A DNA stretch of 50,500 nt from an uncultured Alphaproteobacteria bacterium (GTDB lineage: Bacteria; Pseudomonadota; Alphaproteobacteria; RUG11792), in the NCBI GenBank assembly GCA_910588255.1, contig CAJUOM010000001.1:39721-90220 (forward strand). Direction: 5' to 3'. This document shows, piece by piece, positions 1-8,238 of the stretch. The translations under genes were made by a program, and so were the position numbers. The notes beneath the pieces are model-generated. The model did not search any database, was not told the DNA's origin, and saw only the letters and a list, made by a program, of their open reading frames with translations. The stretch's first letter is position 1. Every line of letters starts with the position of its first letter.

Positions 1-516
1 GTTTATGGAATAGTAAATCAAACAGGAGGATTTATAAATGTTGAAACAGAACTCAATAAAGGGACAAATTTCAAAATCTATCTTCCAAGATATCAGGGCG
101 CAGAAACTATTCAAAAAATCAATTCAGATCAATTTTCAAGGGATTTAACGGGTTCAGAAACAATATTGTTGGTGGAAGATGAAGAGCCTGTCAGATTGTT
201 TTCATCAAGAGCATTAAGAAACAAAGGATATAAGGTGTTAGAAGCCGCTTCCGGAGAAGAAGCATTAAAGATTGCACAAAAAGAGAAATTTGATTTGCTG
301 ATTACTGATGTTGTTATGCCGAAGATTGATGGGCCTACTTTAAATAAAAAATTAAGGGAAACAATAAATGATTTTGAAACAATATTTATTTCTGGGTATG
401 CGAAAGATACATTCAGAGAAGATATAGGTAAGAATTCAAAAATTCATTTTCTTCAAAAACCTTTTAGTTTGAAAGATTTGGCCATGAAAGTTAAGGAAAT
501 ACTTCATGTACAATAA
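1..516 (+). CDS. cckA: CckA-type hybrid histidine kinase, C-terminal part (gene starts outside window)
   Basis: The reading frame is open from base 1, so only the C-terminal 171 residues are visible. The first residues (VYGIVNQTGG, then GTNFKIYLPR) are the G2 region and last strand of a HATPase_c domain. A linker of about 20 residues follows, then a complete receiver domain: acidic pair in LLVEDEEP, phospho-acceptor Asp in LLITDVVMP, and the conserved Lys in FLQKPFS. A kinase domain fused to one C-terminal receiver, with the VYGIV signature, is the CckA architecture. CckA autophosphorylates, passes phosphate to its own receiver and on to ChpT, which feeds CtrA. A chpT-like gene lies at 33613-34188. 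An internal ATG at 166 could be mistaken for the start of a stand-alone response regulator, but the upstream frame is plainly coding. The stop overlaps the next gene by 11 bases. The assignment rests on domain order and signatures, not on the full protein. Confidence 0.85.
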   Translation, partial: VYGIVNQTGGFINVETELNKGTNFKIYLPRYQGAETIQKINSDQFSRDLTGSETILLVEDEEPVRLFSSRALRNKGYKVLEAASGEEALKIAQKEKFDLLITDVVMPKIDGPTLNKKLRETINDFETIFISGYAKDTFREDIGKNSKIHFLQKPFSLKDLAMKVKEILHVQ

Positions 517-823
517 AGTTTTTAAGGAAGCATGTAATGGTATTGAATTTTCTGTTTATTTAACTCCCGGAGCGAAAAAAGAGACTATTTCTGAGATAGT
601 TTGTATGAAAAATCAGCATTTCTTAAAAATTATGGTTCATGCTAAACCAACAAATAATCAGGCTAATATGGCACTCATAGAATTTATTTCAAAAATATTT
701 AAAATTGCAAAATCAAACGTAGTAATAAAAAGTGGCCAAAAATCTAGAAATAAAAAAATATTTATATTGAATTTTAAATTAGAGAACCTTCCAAAAGAAA
801 TATTGAGTATATTTGATAAATAA
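506..823 (+). CDS. DUF167 / YggU family protein
   Basis: A 105-residue protein starting with ATG inside the last codons of cckA, so translation is probably coupled. It has the family core: a basic TPGAKKE segment after the first strand, then VHAKPTNNQANMALIEF, matching the (A)xPxxGxAN signature of DUF167, and a strongly basic region (IKSGQKSRNKKIF) near residue 80. The usual length is 90-110 residues, so it is complete. The biochemical role of the family is unknown. In many bacteria it sits beside unrelated genes, so the link to cckA may be only transcriptional. The module A repeat begins 13 bases after the stop codon. Confidence 0.8.
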   Translation: MYNKVFKEACNGIEFSVYLTPGAKKETISEIVCMKNQHFLKIMVHAKPTNNQANMALIEFISKIFKIAKSNVVIKSGQKSRNKKIFILNFKLENLPKEILSIFDK

Positions 824-835
824 CGTCTAAAGAAC

Positions 836-960
836 TTAAAATTTTATGGGACTTTTTAAGGTTTGACATGAGAAAAGATCAGGAGATATACTAAAAATAT
901 AAAAGATACTCATAGCCGGGCGGTACATATTGTATATTTATTAATTTTACTATGTACCGC
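836..960 (+). repeat. Dispersed repeat, module A plus palindrome (copy 1)
   Basis: The stretch beginning at 836 (key words TTAAAATTTTATGGGAC and TTTGACATGAGAAAAGA) recurs near 13789, 19466 and, inverted, 30503-30573. It ends in a palindrome with 10-bp perfect arms (GCGGTACATA at 920-929, its complement at 951-960) around an AT-rich loop. This copy lies between the stop of the DUF167 gene and the end of a convergent gene, where a terminator would be expected. It lacks the module B found in other copies. Confidence 0.7.
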
Positions 961-973
961 GACTTTCCTTTAA

Positions 974-1621
974 CTATTTTGTATTCTGATGACGTTTGCT
1001 TTCTAATAAAGATAGTAAATCAAAACTTATAACATTTCTGAAAGCTTTGATGGGATTGTCCCGGTCGTGATAAACTTCCGGAATAATTTCATTAAAACTT
1101 TCAGCTAAATAATTCATTAGAAAAAATATTTCTCTAATTTTTTGGTCATTATAACCATGTCTTTGTAATAGATTTTCAGTTTCTCTATAATCTTCAAAAA
1201 GTTCAGATTCACTACCTTGTTGTTGATCGGAAGTGTCATATACTTCATTTGTCAATAATTTCTCAAGGAAGAATTTAACTAAAAAGCTTACTCTAGCTGG
1301 GATATAATCTGATAAGAACCATCCACGGGGATTTTCAAAATCTAAATCAGCATATTCCTTGATTAGATCTTTTAAAGAATAGTATTGACTTGTTCTAAGA
1401 ACGTCTCCTTCCTCAGAGGCGAAATCTTTGGTGAGATCTTTTTTTTCAGAGTCTGTCAAAGGGATATCTATTTTTTCCTCTATATCATATCTCAAATCAG
1501 AAAGAGATGATTTAAAGAAGAATGGTTGAGAAGCAACATAAAACAAAACATTTTCTAATGCCTTGCATGGAGCTATGCAATTTAATAAAAGCATAGCAGG
1601 TAATAGTTTTAAGATTTTCAT
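974..1621 (-). CDS. Hypothetical exported protein
   Basis: I do not recognise this protein. From the ATG at 1621 it has 215 residues and opens with a good signal peptide (MKILKLLPAMLLLNCIAPC, probable cleavage after CKA). The frame is open back to 1759, but the extra 46 residues are hydrophobic and would bury the signal peptide, so I prefer 1621. The mature part is acidic, predicted helical, and has a QQQGSESE low-complexity patch. A Cys precedes the cleavage region, but there is no classical lipobox. It ends 13 bases from a convergent palindrome (920-960). Its style resembles the other exported unknowns in the window (34359-35810, 37806-38873), which may be lineage-specific secreted proteins. 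No function can be given. Confidence 0.6.
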   Translation of the reverse strand: MKILKLLPAMLLLNCIAPCKALENVLFYVASQPFFFKSSLSDLRYDIEEKIDIPLTDSEKKDLTKDFASEEGDVLRTSQYYSLKDLIKEYADLDFENPRGWFLSDYIPARVSFLVKFFLEKLLTNEVYDTSDQQQGSESELFEDYRETENLLQRHGYNDQKIREIFFLMNYLAESFNEIIPEVYHDRDNPIKAFRNVISFDLLSLLESKRHQNTK

Positions 1622-1789
1622 AAATCCAACAAAAATAATTAACAATAAATATATCTTAACATAGCCGTATAAATGAGTCAATAATTTTTTTAATATTATA
1701 GAAAAAATATGTATTGATTCTTGTTCAACACTAATAAAAACTAGATTCAAGATTAGCAAATTGTTTTATAAGGTGTGTAAAAATCTCTA

Positions 1790-1830
1790 GAATTCTAAGA
1801 AACTTTTTAAAGTTTGAGATCTGAAAAAAC
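1790..1830 (+). repeat. Degenerate module A repeat copy
   Basis: The words ACTTTTTAAAGTTTGAG and TCTGAAAAAAC around 1800-1830 align without gaps to the ACTTTTTAAGGTTTGACATGAGAAAAG part of module A (845-875), with several substitutions. It has no adjacent palindrome. It lies between the start of the exported-protein gene at 1621 and a transposase remnant, and may be an eroded copy. The similarity is short, so this is tentative. Confidence 0.35.
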
Positions 1831-2064
1831 GTCGTAGTCTTAAAAAATCACATTATGAATAAAGCGTGCGGCTCGTGATAGAATTAGTAAGTTTATCCAG
1901 GGTATTGTAAATCTGAAAAAATTCAATAATAAAACAGAAAGATTTACACAAATGAAAAAAGTAGAAAGAACAAAAAAGAGCAGCTAAAGACAATGGCTAG
2001 ATGTATATTACAATGCAGAGGATTTAGCCGCTGTTCATGATGTTATGAGGAATTTCGAAAGAAG

Positions 2065-2340
2065 GTATTTGTTGGAACTCTTTATGATGAAGAGCACAAA
2101 AAACACCTTGTTTTTTCAAAGAATTCTATGAGCCCTAAAGAGTCTGATAAATATCGTAATGGAGTTTATGAAAAAACGTAAAAGCAAAGTAGTAGAGCCT
2201 TAAAACTAAATCTTCCTCGTGATAGAAATTTGAACGTTGAACCTAAGATTGTAAAGAAATACCAGTGTAATATATTTTGTATAAATGATAAGATTATATC
2301 TCTTTATGGATATGGAATGAGTACTAGAAATTTCTGTATC
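2065..2340 (+). pseudogene. IS256-family transposase remnant
   Basis: In the frame that includes 2128 the translation contains FSKNSMSPKESDKYRNG, then a stop, then LNLPRDRNLNVEPKIVKKYQ and NDKIISLYGYGMSTR. This matches the N-terminal third of IS256/Mutator transposases, which typically read YRNG..., (E/L)xxxPRDRNGxFEPxIVKKxQ and DDKIISLYARGMSTRDI. There is an in-frame stop (TAA, about 2181) and the catalytic DDE core that should follow is absent, because the frame ends before the tRNA at 2382. Upstream fragments in another frame (EDLAAVHDVM, near 2018-2047) may be older pieces of the same gene. No terminal inverted repeats were found. It is a dead fragment. The rest of 1831-2064 shows nothing clear. 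Confidence 0.7.
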
Positions 2341-2381
2341 CTACGAAATTATTTCCAATATACGAAATAAATTCAAAATTA

Positions 2382-2468
2382 TGGTGCCCTCGGGGAGACT
2401 CGAACTCCCATGTTTCGAAAAACGGCAGATTTTGAGTCTGCTGCGTCTACCAATTCCGCCACAAAGGC
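2382..2468 (-). tRNA. tRNA-Leu (anticodon CAA)
   Basis: The reverse strand folds as a class II tRNA. The acceptor GCCTTTG pairs with CGAGGGC. The D-loop contains GGAATTGGTAGAC, the anticodon stem GCAGA/TCTGC encloses loop CTCAAAA (anticodon CAA, reading UUG), a long variable arm follows, and the T-arm is GGGAG-TTCGAGT-CTCCC. Discriminator A is followed by an encoded CCA at 2382-2384. The long variable arm is expected for tRNA-Leu. An open frame that runs through it on the same strand is coincidental. Confidence 0.93.
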
Positions 2469-2720
2469 ATATTTTTATTATATGATATATTATTAAAAAA
2501 ATCAATCTAAATATGACAAAGGACATTTGAAAATAATATAGTTTACAGCAAGTGTCGAATGGAAAAATTAATGAATATACCATGCAGTTCCAATATATTT
2601 TCAGTATAGTTTTTTAAAATATAAGAAAGGTATTTATTGCTTAAGTAAATATATTTAAAGTTGTAATATTTGAAAATAAGTGCCAGTATAATAGTAGAGA
2701 TTATGATATAGGAGGCAAAA

Positions 2721-4028
2721 ATGATCAAGTTAAGAAAAATTTTGTTGGGAATTGTATTAAGTATACCAACTTTAAAATCGGAGGAGATTAATTTAATCTT
2801 TCCGGAAACATCTGATGAGAACCTGCAATTAATGGAGTCATATCAAGCTCCATTTGAGGAATTTGGTGAAATAGGATTTTTTGTTGCAGATAAAAGGCTG
2901 CATTATACTATAAGTCGAGATATATTAGCAAATGGACAGTTTGATAGAATTAGACAAGAGGATAATATATTGGGAATCCTAAGAGAATTATCGAAAAATC
3001 ACTGGATAGCCTTAAATAAACGGGAATTAAGTATTGCAAAAAATATATCAAAAGAAATGAAAAGTATTTTGTTAGGGGAATATGGACTACGGCAATCTTC
3101 TCTTCCTTTTGAAATTTCTCAAAAAATTATAGCTTTGAAATACAGATGTATTGAACAAATTGAGATGTTATTGCCTGAACTATCTTTCGGGCATTCTGGT
3201 TATGAAGGATTATTTAGACAAAATAACGAGGAATTTTCCGCAATGTATCAATTGAGTCGGCAACTTACTAATACTCCATTTTTCCGTTCAGAAATAAGTT
3301 ATAATTTTATGCGAAGTTATGGAGTAACGACGAATCCTCAAGTTGTTATACCTATATTGGAAGAGGGACACAGATTTTCTAGTAATGTTTTTTCAGAAAT
3401 ACTAAAAGTGTATCCACAACAAAATTACTTGCTCCAAGCAGCGTATTCGTTGAAAAAGCAGAGCTATAATTCTTATTTGAACTATATTTATCGTAATTTA
3501 TTTGGAGTGAAATATTCAAAATACAGAAGTATTGATAGAGGACAAACAAGCGGAACAAGTCGAAATACGTGTATGTTTAATTCTGTATTTTTCTATGACC
3601 TTGAAAAACATAATATTTCGTCAATGAAACTTGGTTCTTTGGAAAAGGCTCAGGATTATTTATCACATTTAGTTAAGACTTATTCAGGATATAAAGATAA
3701 AGCTATAGAAGAAATAGATATTTTAAATTGTATACAAAATCAAATTAGTCTTTTGAAACAGAATCGTGGGTCTGATGCGGTATATTCTTTTTGTTCTGAA
3801 ATACAAGATGGAAGGATTTTTCCTGGATATATTTTTGATGCGTCGGTACTGGAAATACAATGCCATTCATTAGCATCTAATTTTGCAGTTTTTCCAAAAA
3901 GCGTTACTTATAGTTATGGAGATTGCCTGTTTTCACATTATGGAACAGGTTATTATGGTTCGGAAAATTTTCCGATTATTCCTGTGAGCTGTTCTTGGGG
4001 GCATGCTCAATCTCTTACTTTAATATAA
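2721..4028 (+). CDS. Hypothetical exported protein (435 aa)
   Basis: I do not recognise this protein. The ATG at 2721 follows a strong Shine-Dalgarno sequence (AGGAGG at 2710-2715). The N-terminus is a short signal peptide (MIKLRKILLGIVLSIPTLKS, then acidic EE). The mature part is mixed alpha/beta without obvious repeats, fairly rich in Tyr, Ser and Gln. Several cysteines cluster in the C-terminal third, including two close together in VSCSWGHAQ and GDCLFSH, which could form disulfides outside the cytoplasm. There is no transmembrane helix after the signal. A strong terminator follows the stop at once, and tRNA-Leu on the opposite strand lies upstream, so this is a single-gene unit. The excellent ribosome site suggests good expression. 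No enzymatic motif was found. Confidence 0.65.
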   Translation: MIKLRKILLGIVLSIPTLKSEEINLIFPETSDENLQLMESYQAPFEEFGEIGFFVADKRLHYTISRDILANGQFDRIRQEDNILGILRELSKNHWIALNKRELSIAKNISKEMKSILLGEYGLRQSSLPFEISQKIIALKYRCIEQIEMLLPELSFGHSGYEGLFRQNNEEFSAMYQLSRQLTNTPFFRSEISYNFMRSYGVTTNPQVVIPILEEGHRFSSNVFSEILKVYPQQNYLLQAAYSLKKQSYNSYLNYIYRNLFGVKYSKYRSIDRGQTSGTSRNTCMFNSVFFYDLEKHNISSMKLGSLEKAQDYLSHLVKTYSGYKDKAIEEIDILNCIQNQISLLKQNRGSDAVYSFCSEIQDGRIFPGYIFDASVLEIQCHSLASNFAVFPKSVTYSYGDCLFSHYGTGYYGSENFPIIPVSCSWGHAQSLTLI

Positions 4029-4053
4029 AAATGGAGGGAATTTCCCTCCATTT
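4028..4053. terminator. Bidirectional intrinsic terminator
   Basis: Perfect arms AAATGGAGGGA / TCCCTCCATTT with a 3-4 base loop, flanked by A-runs on one side and T-runs on the other. It sits between the stop of the exported protein at 4028 and the stop of the convergent gene ending at 4069, so it can serve both. Confidence 0.85.
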
Positions 4054-4068
4054 CACTTAATTTCAAAC

Positions 4069-5319
4069 TTATGCTGCTGGAGCGTTTAAGTTTTCTATAG
4101 CATCTCTAACTTCCCTCAAGTGATTTATAGTGTTTTTGATGAATTGAGTTGATTCTGTATCTCCTGATATTAGGTTTTCTCTTTGATTAACTAAAGGCTT
4201 TTTTGTTTCTGCCGAAATATCTCTTGTAGAAACAGGTTCTTCAGTTTTTGCAACTTCTTTACTTTTTCCCGTAGAAGTTTTTTCTTCTATTTCATTAGAT
4301 GTATTAGACGTTTCAACTGTAGTGTTTGAAATTTCATCGGAAGGGGATGATTCAGAGTTTGCTTCTGTAGCATCAGCTTCTTTGACTGGATTTTCTGCAT
4401 TTGGAACAGTTGCCTGTTGTGTTTCAGTTGTTCCATCCTTTTTCTTTTCTCCAGAAACTTCAGACTCACTCTTTGGGGTATCACTTTCGATTACTTTCTG
4501 TTCTTCCATTGCTTCAGAAGTTCCCGCTTTTTCAGTAGAGACAGATTCTTTTGCTGATTCTTCTGCATTTGCAACAGTGGTCTGTTGTGCTTCTGATTGA
4601 TCATCCTTTTGCTTTTCTTCAGAAATTTCAGTCTTACTCTTTTGGGTATCAGCTTCGATTACCTTCTGTTCTTCTATTGTTTCAGAAACTCCTTCTTTCT
4701 TTGGTGTCTCAGTATTTTTTGTATCTGAATGTTCCTCGAACTTATCTTCAGTTAAAGCTTTATTAGGCGTCTCTGATTGAATTATACTTGAAGAACCTTC
4801 CACACTTTGTTGAGAATTATTTTCAGGTTTATTGTTTGATTCTGGTTGAAGGGTTGGATTTACAGAATTTTCCGAAGGAGTAGATTCTGTTGGCTTAACC
4901 ATCTCAGTCTTTGGTGCTTCCTCAGAAGATTCGGTTACAGATTTGTCTTCATTTAATGCAGAGATTTTTACATCTTCTGGGGATTGCGCTTCAATATCCT
5001 GTGATAATGTTTCAGCTTCAGGTATTTTCTCGACAGATTTTGCATCAACATGATCAGCTTCTTTTACTTCTTCTGTTTTATCCGCAGAACTAGGATTTTC
5101 TACTTTTGATGCTGATTTTGTTTCATCAGAAGAAACTTGGGAAATATCTACTTTATCTTTAACTTTCGCAGATTGTTCCGCTTTTAAAGTAGCGTCTGTT
5201 GCCTTTGGTTCATTGGTGACACTGGGGGTTTCTGTATGCGTTTGCTGAGTCGATGCTAATGTTTCATTAACACTTCTTTGTACCTGCATATCTATATACT
5301 TACGTAATTCCGGAGCCAA
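4069..5319 (-). pseudogene. C-terminal part of frameshifted low-complexity exported protein
   Basis: This frame has 416 codons from an ATG (MAPELRKYIDMQVQRS), but its coding character continues upstream of that ATG: VQTQVTTEGSENTKP and ITLPVSQDLAPEL have the same composition as the neighbouring gene. It is therefore the downstream part of the gene starting at 6881, joined by a lost base near 5394-5397. The sequence is almost entirely Glu, Ser, Thr, Lys, Ala and Pro, predicted disordered. It includes two imperfect repeats of about 55 residues (EEQKVIEADTQKSKTEIS and EEQKVIESDTPKSESEVS, each followed by a KKDxxxxxQQxTVxNAE segment). The end (FIKNTINHLREVRDAIENL) is a likely amphipathic helix. 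A bidirectional terminator follows. The function is unknown; exported adhesin- or effector-like proteins often look like this, but that is inference. Confidence 0.55.
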
Positions 5320-6881
5320 GTCCTGACTAACAGGAAGTGTAATAGGTTTGGTATTCTCAGAGCCTTCTGTTGTAACCTGAGTCTGAACGTTGGTTTTGTA
5401 GGTTGCATAACGACTGAAGTTCCAGGCACAGTTGTAACAGATTCTTGTTGTTTTTCTGTTTCTATAGAAGTCTCAGGAGCTTTTTGTAGACTTAGACCTG
5501 TACCTTCTAAAGTTTGCGCTGTTCCCGTTGTAAGTACTTGAGTTGTGTTTGTTGGAGTTACAGTTTTTTCAGTTGTATTCTGAGATTGTTCCTCTGTTGT
5601 TGTCTTTTCAGAAGCCAAGTCTTGTGATTCAGATAATACCGTTTCTGTTGCACTAGTTGTATTTAATGAGGCCTCCTTAACTTCAGAAGAATTAGCAGGT
5701 TGTGTTAGTTCCTCTGGTTTTGACCCATCAACAATTACTTTTGATTCATCTTTCGCAACTTCTTGAGATTGACCTAAATCTTCTGTCGGCTTTGCTTCAG
5801 CTTCGGATGAATTATCTTTTGGAGTTTCAGCTTCTTTTCCTGATTCTGTAATAGCTGCATTTTTCTTAGATTCCGTTGAATCAACGCTTTGTTCTGTAGG
5901 TTTAATTTCATTAAGTCTACTTTCTATACTGCCTAATCTCGCATCCATCATGAGAACAAAGTTGCTCATTTGATCATTTGTCTCAGAAACTTGGGTAGAA
6001 ATATCATCGACTTTTCTATTAGTTTCATCGATACCAGCATCAACTTCATTTAATGCATTTTTTAACTCTGGGTTCTCTGCTGGTTGATTTTCTTCCCCTT
6101 TTTTCTCTATCTTCTCTTCTGCTTCATTCTTTATATGCTCTGCAGCTCTTTCGATATCTGATAACTGTTCTGTAACAGGTGCGACAGTATCAACTTCAGG
6201 TTGAATAGCAGCAGGAGCAGTAACATCATTATTTGGAAGAGGCTCTTCATTGAATAAGTTACGCATTGCTTCGCCGTTATCTTCATCACTGATAGCCTGA
6301 GCATTTTGATCCACTGCTGGTTGCCCTGGGGCCGGAATGCTAGCTTGAGGAGCAACAAGAGTCTCTATAGGTTGAGCATTTTGATCTATTGCCGGTTGTT
6401 GAGCTACAGGTTGTTCTGAAACAGGCGCGATAGGAGCAACTTCTGTTTGAGCAGTAACATCATTGTTTGGAAGAGGACCTTCACCTGGTTGCATAAGATT
6501 TTCTATAGCAGGATCTTGTGGTTCAACTGTTCCTATTGGTCGAGTTATAGGTTGCTCTGGAATAGGCTCAGCTTGAGGAGTGCCTGTTTGTGGAATATTT
6601 CCATGCGGATTAACTGCAGTTGTTTCCGAAGTATTTTGTGGCTGAATTTCTGTATTAAACAAAGAATTCAACAAATCTCCCTGATCAGGCTCTGCATCAG
6701 GTATTTGCCCTTCTTGCACTGCATTTCCAGGCTGTTGTACATTTGGATTTGTTGCTTCTTGCGCGTTTTCAGGAATTTGTGAAACTTGTTCTCCTGCGTT
6801 TGTTGTTTCTGCTGAAAAACCTAAGTTCATTCCGAAAACGAATGGAGTAAGACAAACCACTAGTAGTTTTTTATTTATCAT
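5292..6881 (-). pseudogene. N-terminal part of frameshifted low-complexity exported protein
   Basis: Starts at ATG 6881, after AGAGG at good spacing; a GTG nine bases upstream is also in frame. It has a clear signal peptide (MINKKLLVVCLTPFVFGMNL, cleavage about FSAE). A Pro/Gln/Asn/Ala-rich region with local repeats follows: LPNNDVTA occurs twice, and AIDQNAQPI / AVDQNAQAI share a unit. Next comes a predicted coiled coil (ERAAEHIKNEAEEKIEKKGE and DETNRKVDDISTQVSETNDQ), then a Ser/Thr/Glu-rich region. The last 36 residues (FRLRLQQKALRIPNLLHF and onward) are basic and hydrophobic, unlike the rest, because the frame is wrong after 5397. Restoring one base in the T4 run (A4 on the coding strand) at 5394-5397 would join it to the frame ending at 4069 and give about 940 residues. 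A small palindrome (TGGGAT...ATCCCA, 6905-6922) sits in the 5' leader. Confidence 0.6.
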
Positions 6882-7014
6882 AATTGACACCTCTTATATA
6901 ACGATGGGATATATAAATCCCAATAGATTCTTAATTTAATTATCTCTCTAAATTGTTAAAATTTAGTTAATTACAAGAAGGTTTTTTGTGATTCTTTAAG
7001 AAATTTTAATATTT

Positions 7015-8238
7015 TTAAACGTTACTTCGTTTTTTTAGGTTTAGATATAGAAAGTATCCAGGGATATTGGATAGTAAGCAAAGAAAATAGATAGTTCCCC
7101 ATGAGTATTTGTCAACGATAACTCCAGCAAATGTATATGATAAAATCCTGATTAGAGAACCAAAAGATAATAGAATTGCGTAAATATTTATATCTTTTCC
7201 GGAATTTTCTGCGGCAAATGTTCTGAATATAACACTTGAGAATCCAAATATGAAAGTTGTGATATTGACTAAAATTGTAATGGTAAATAAATCTGATTTA
7301 TATGCAGAAAAATACATAAAAATCAAAGAGGCAATCATTTGAAAAAGAAAAGTAATTTTAATGCAATTTTTCATTCCGATTTTGTATAATAAACTTCCAG
7401 CAACTATGCCGCTTATTATCATTGAAAAAATTCCTGCCAAGTGTGTTATGTTTGCGAATTCCAGTCGGCTAATGCCTAAGTAATGAAGAAACATTGGTTT
7501 TAACACACTTATACAGCTGTCTGTTAATCTGAATGATATAATAACAAGTATTAAGATAACGATTTTATATTTTTTCAAAAACTCAACACAACTTTTTATA
7601 TAGTCTTTCAAATAATTTCCATTTAGATTTTCTTGAGAATCTGGAATACTTTCAATTTTCATAAATATTGTAGAAATTGTTGTAAACGCGACAACAAACC
7701 CCGTAATAATGAATGCAGAAGTCCAACTTGTTAAATTTGCAATATAAATTATGCAGGCTCCAGCTATGAACATTCCGATTCGAAAACCTGTGTTTTCAAC
7801 TGCAGATATAATTCCTAAATCTTCTGTTTTAAACATAACAAGCTTTATATAAGCTCTGACTATGTCATGTATACATACTGCAATAATAAGAAAGGGTATT
7901 AATAATCCCGCAATCCAAAGGTTCTTATTTTCAAAAAATCCAAGTGATGAAAATGCAATAAAAATAACAATTTGTGATGATATAGATATTAATTTTATTA
8001 TATTTTTAGATTTGTGTTTAGCTATTATATTTTTCACAAAAGGAGAAATAACAAATTTCCAACTATAAGGTATCGTAGATAAGAGAAGGTTTGTTATAGT
8101 GGATACTCCAACCCCTCTTTCTGAAAGCATTAATGAAAAACTGGAACAAATTCCGATTAATATCAAACCACTTAATAATGAATTAAAGAAAATATAAGAT
8201 ATTAAATTAAATTTCTTATGGAATAGCTCAGAAAACAC
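7015..8238 (-). CDS. MFS transporter, AmpG-like
   Basis: A 407-residue membrane protein with about 12 hydrophobic segments. It starts at GTG 8238, which overlaps the ftsA stop (TAGTG), so the two are translationally coupled. The N-terminal half resembles AmpG-type carriers: SERGVGVSTITNLLLSTIPY followed by WKFVISPFV, and ISAVENTGFRIGMFIAGA near residue 145, comparable to the N-G-Y-R-I/M-GA segment of AmpG. AmpG imports GlcNAc-anhydroMurNAc muropeptides from the periplasm for recycling, and related permeases are abundant in Rickettsiales. Coupling to a division gene fits a role in wall turnover. The substrate is not proven; another MFS family is possible. Confidence 0.6.
   Translation of the reverse strand: MFSELFHKKFNLISYIFFNSLLSGLILIGICSSFSLMLSERGVGVSTITNLLLSTIPYSWKFVISPFVKNIIAKHKSKNIIKLISISSQIVIFIAFSSLGFFENKNLWIAGLLIPFLIIAVCIHDIVRAYIKLVMFKTEDLGIISAVENTGFRIGMFIAGACIIYIANLTSWTSAFIITGFVVAFTTISTIFMKIESIPDSQENLNGNYLKDYIKSCVEFLKKYKIVILILVIISFRLTDSCISVLKPMFLHYLGISRLEFANITHLAGIFSMIISGIVAGSLLYKIGMKNCIKITFLFQMIASLIFMYFSAYKSDLFTITILVNITTFIFGFSSVIFRTFAAENSGKDINIYAILLSFGSLIRILSYTFAGVIVDKYSWGTIYFLCLLSNIPGYFLYLNLKKRSNV

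Noticed and set aside
166..516. Stand-alone response regulator
   Set aside because: The frame continues upstream to base 1 with clear HATPase sequence, so it is the receiver domain of CckA.
2341..2583. 80-codon open frame on the minus strand
   Set aside because: It runs through tRNA-Leu; the CGGIGRRSRLK segment is just translated tRNA sequence.
4322..5093. Several + strand frames within 4069-6881
   Set aside because: Antisense shadows of a low-complexity gene; no ribosome sites, composition mirrors the real frame.
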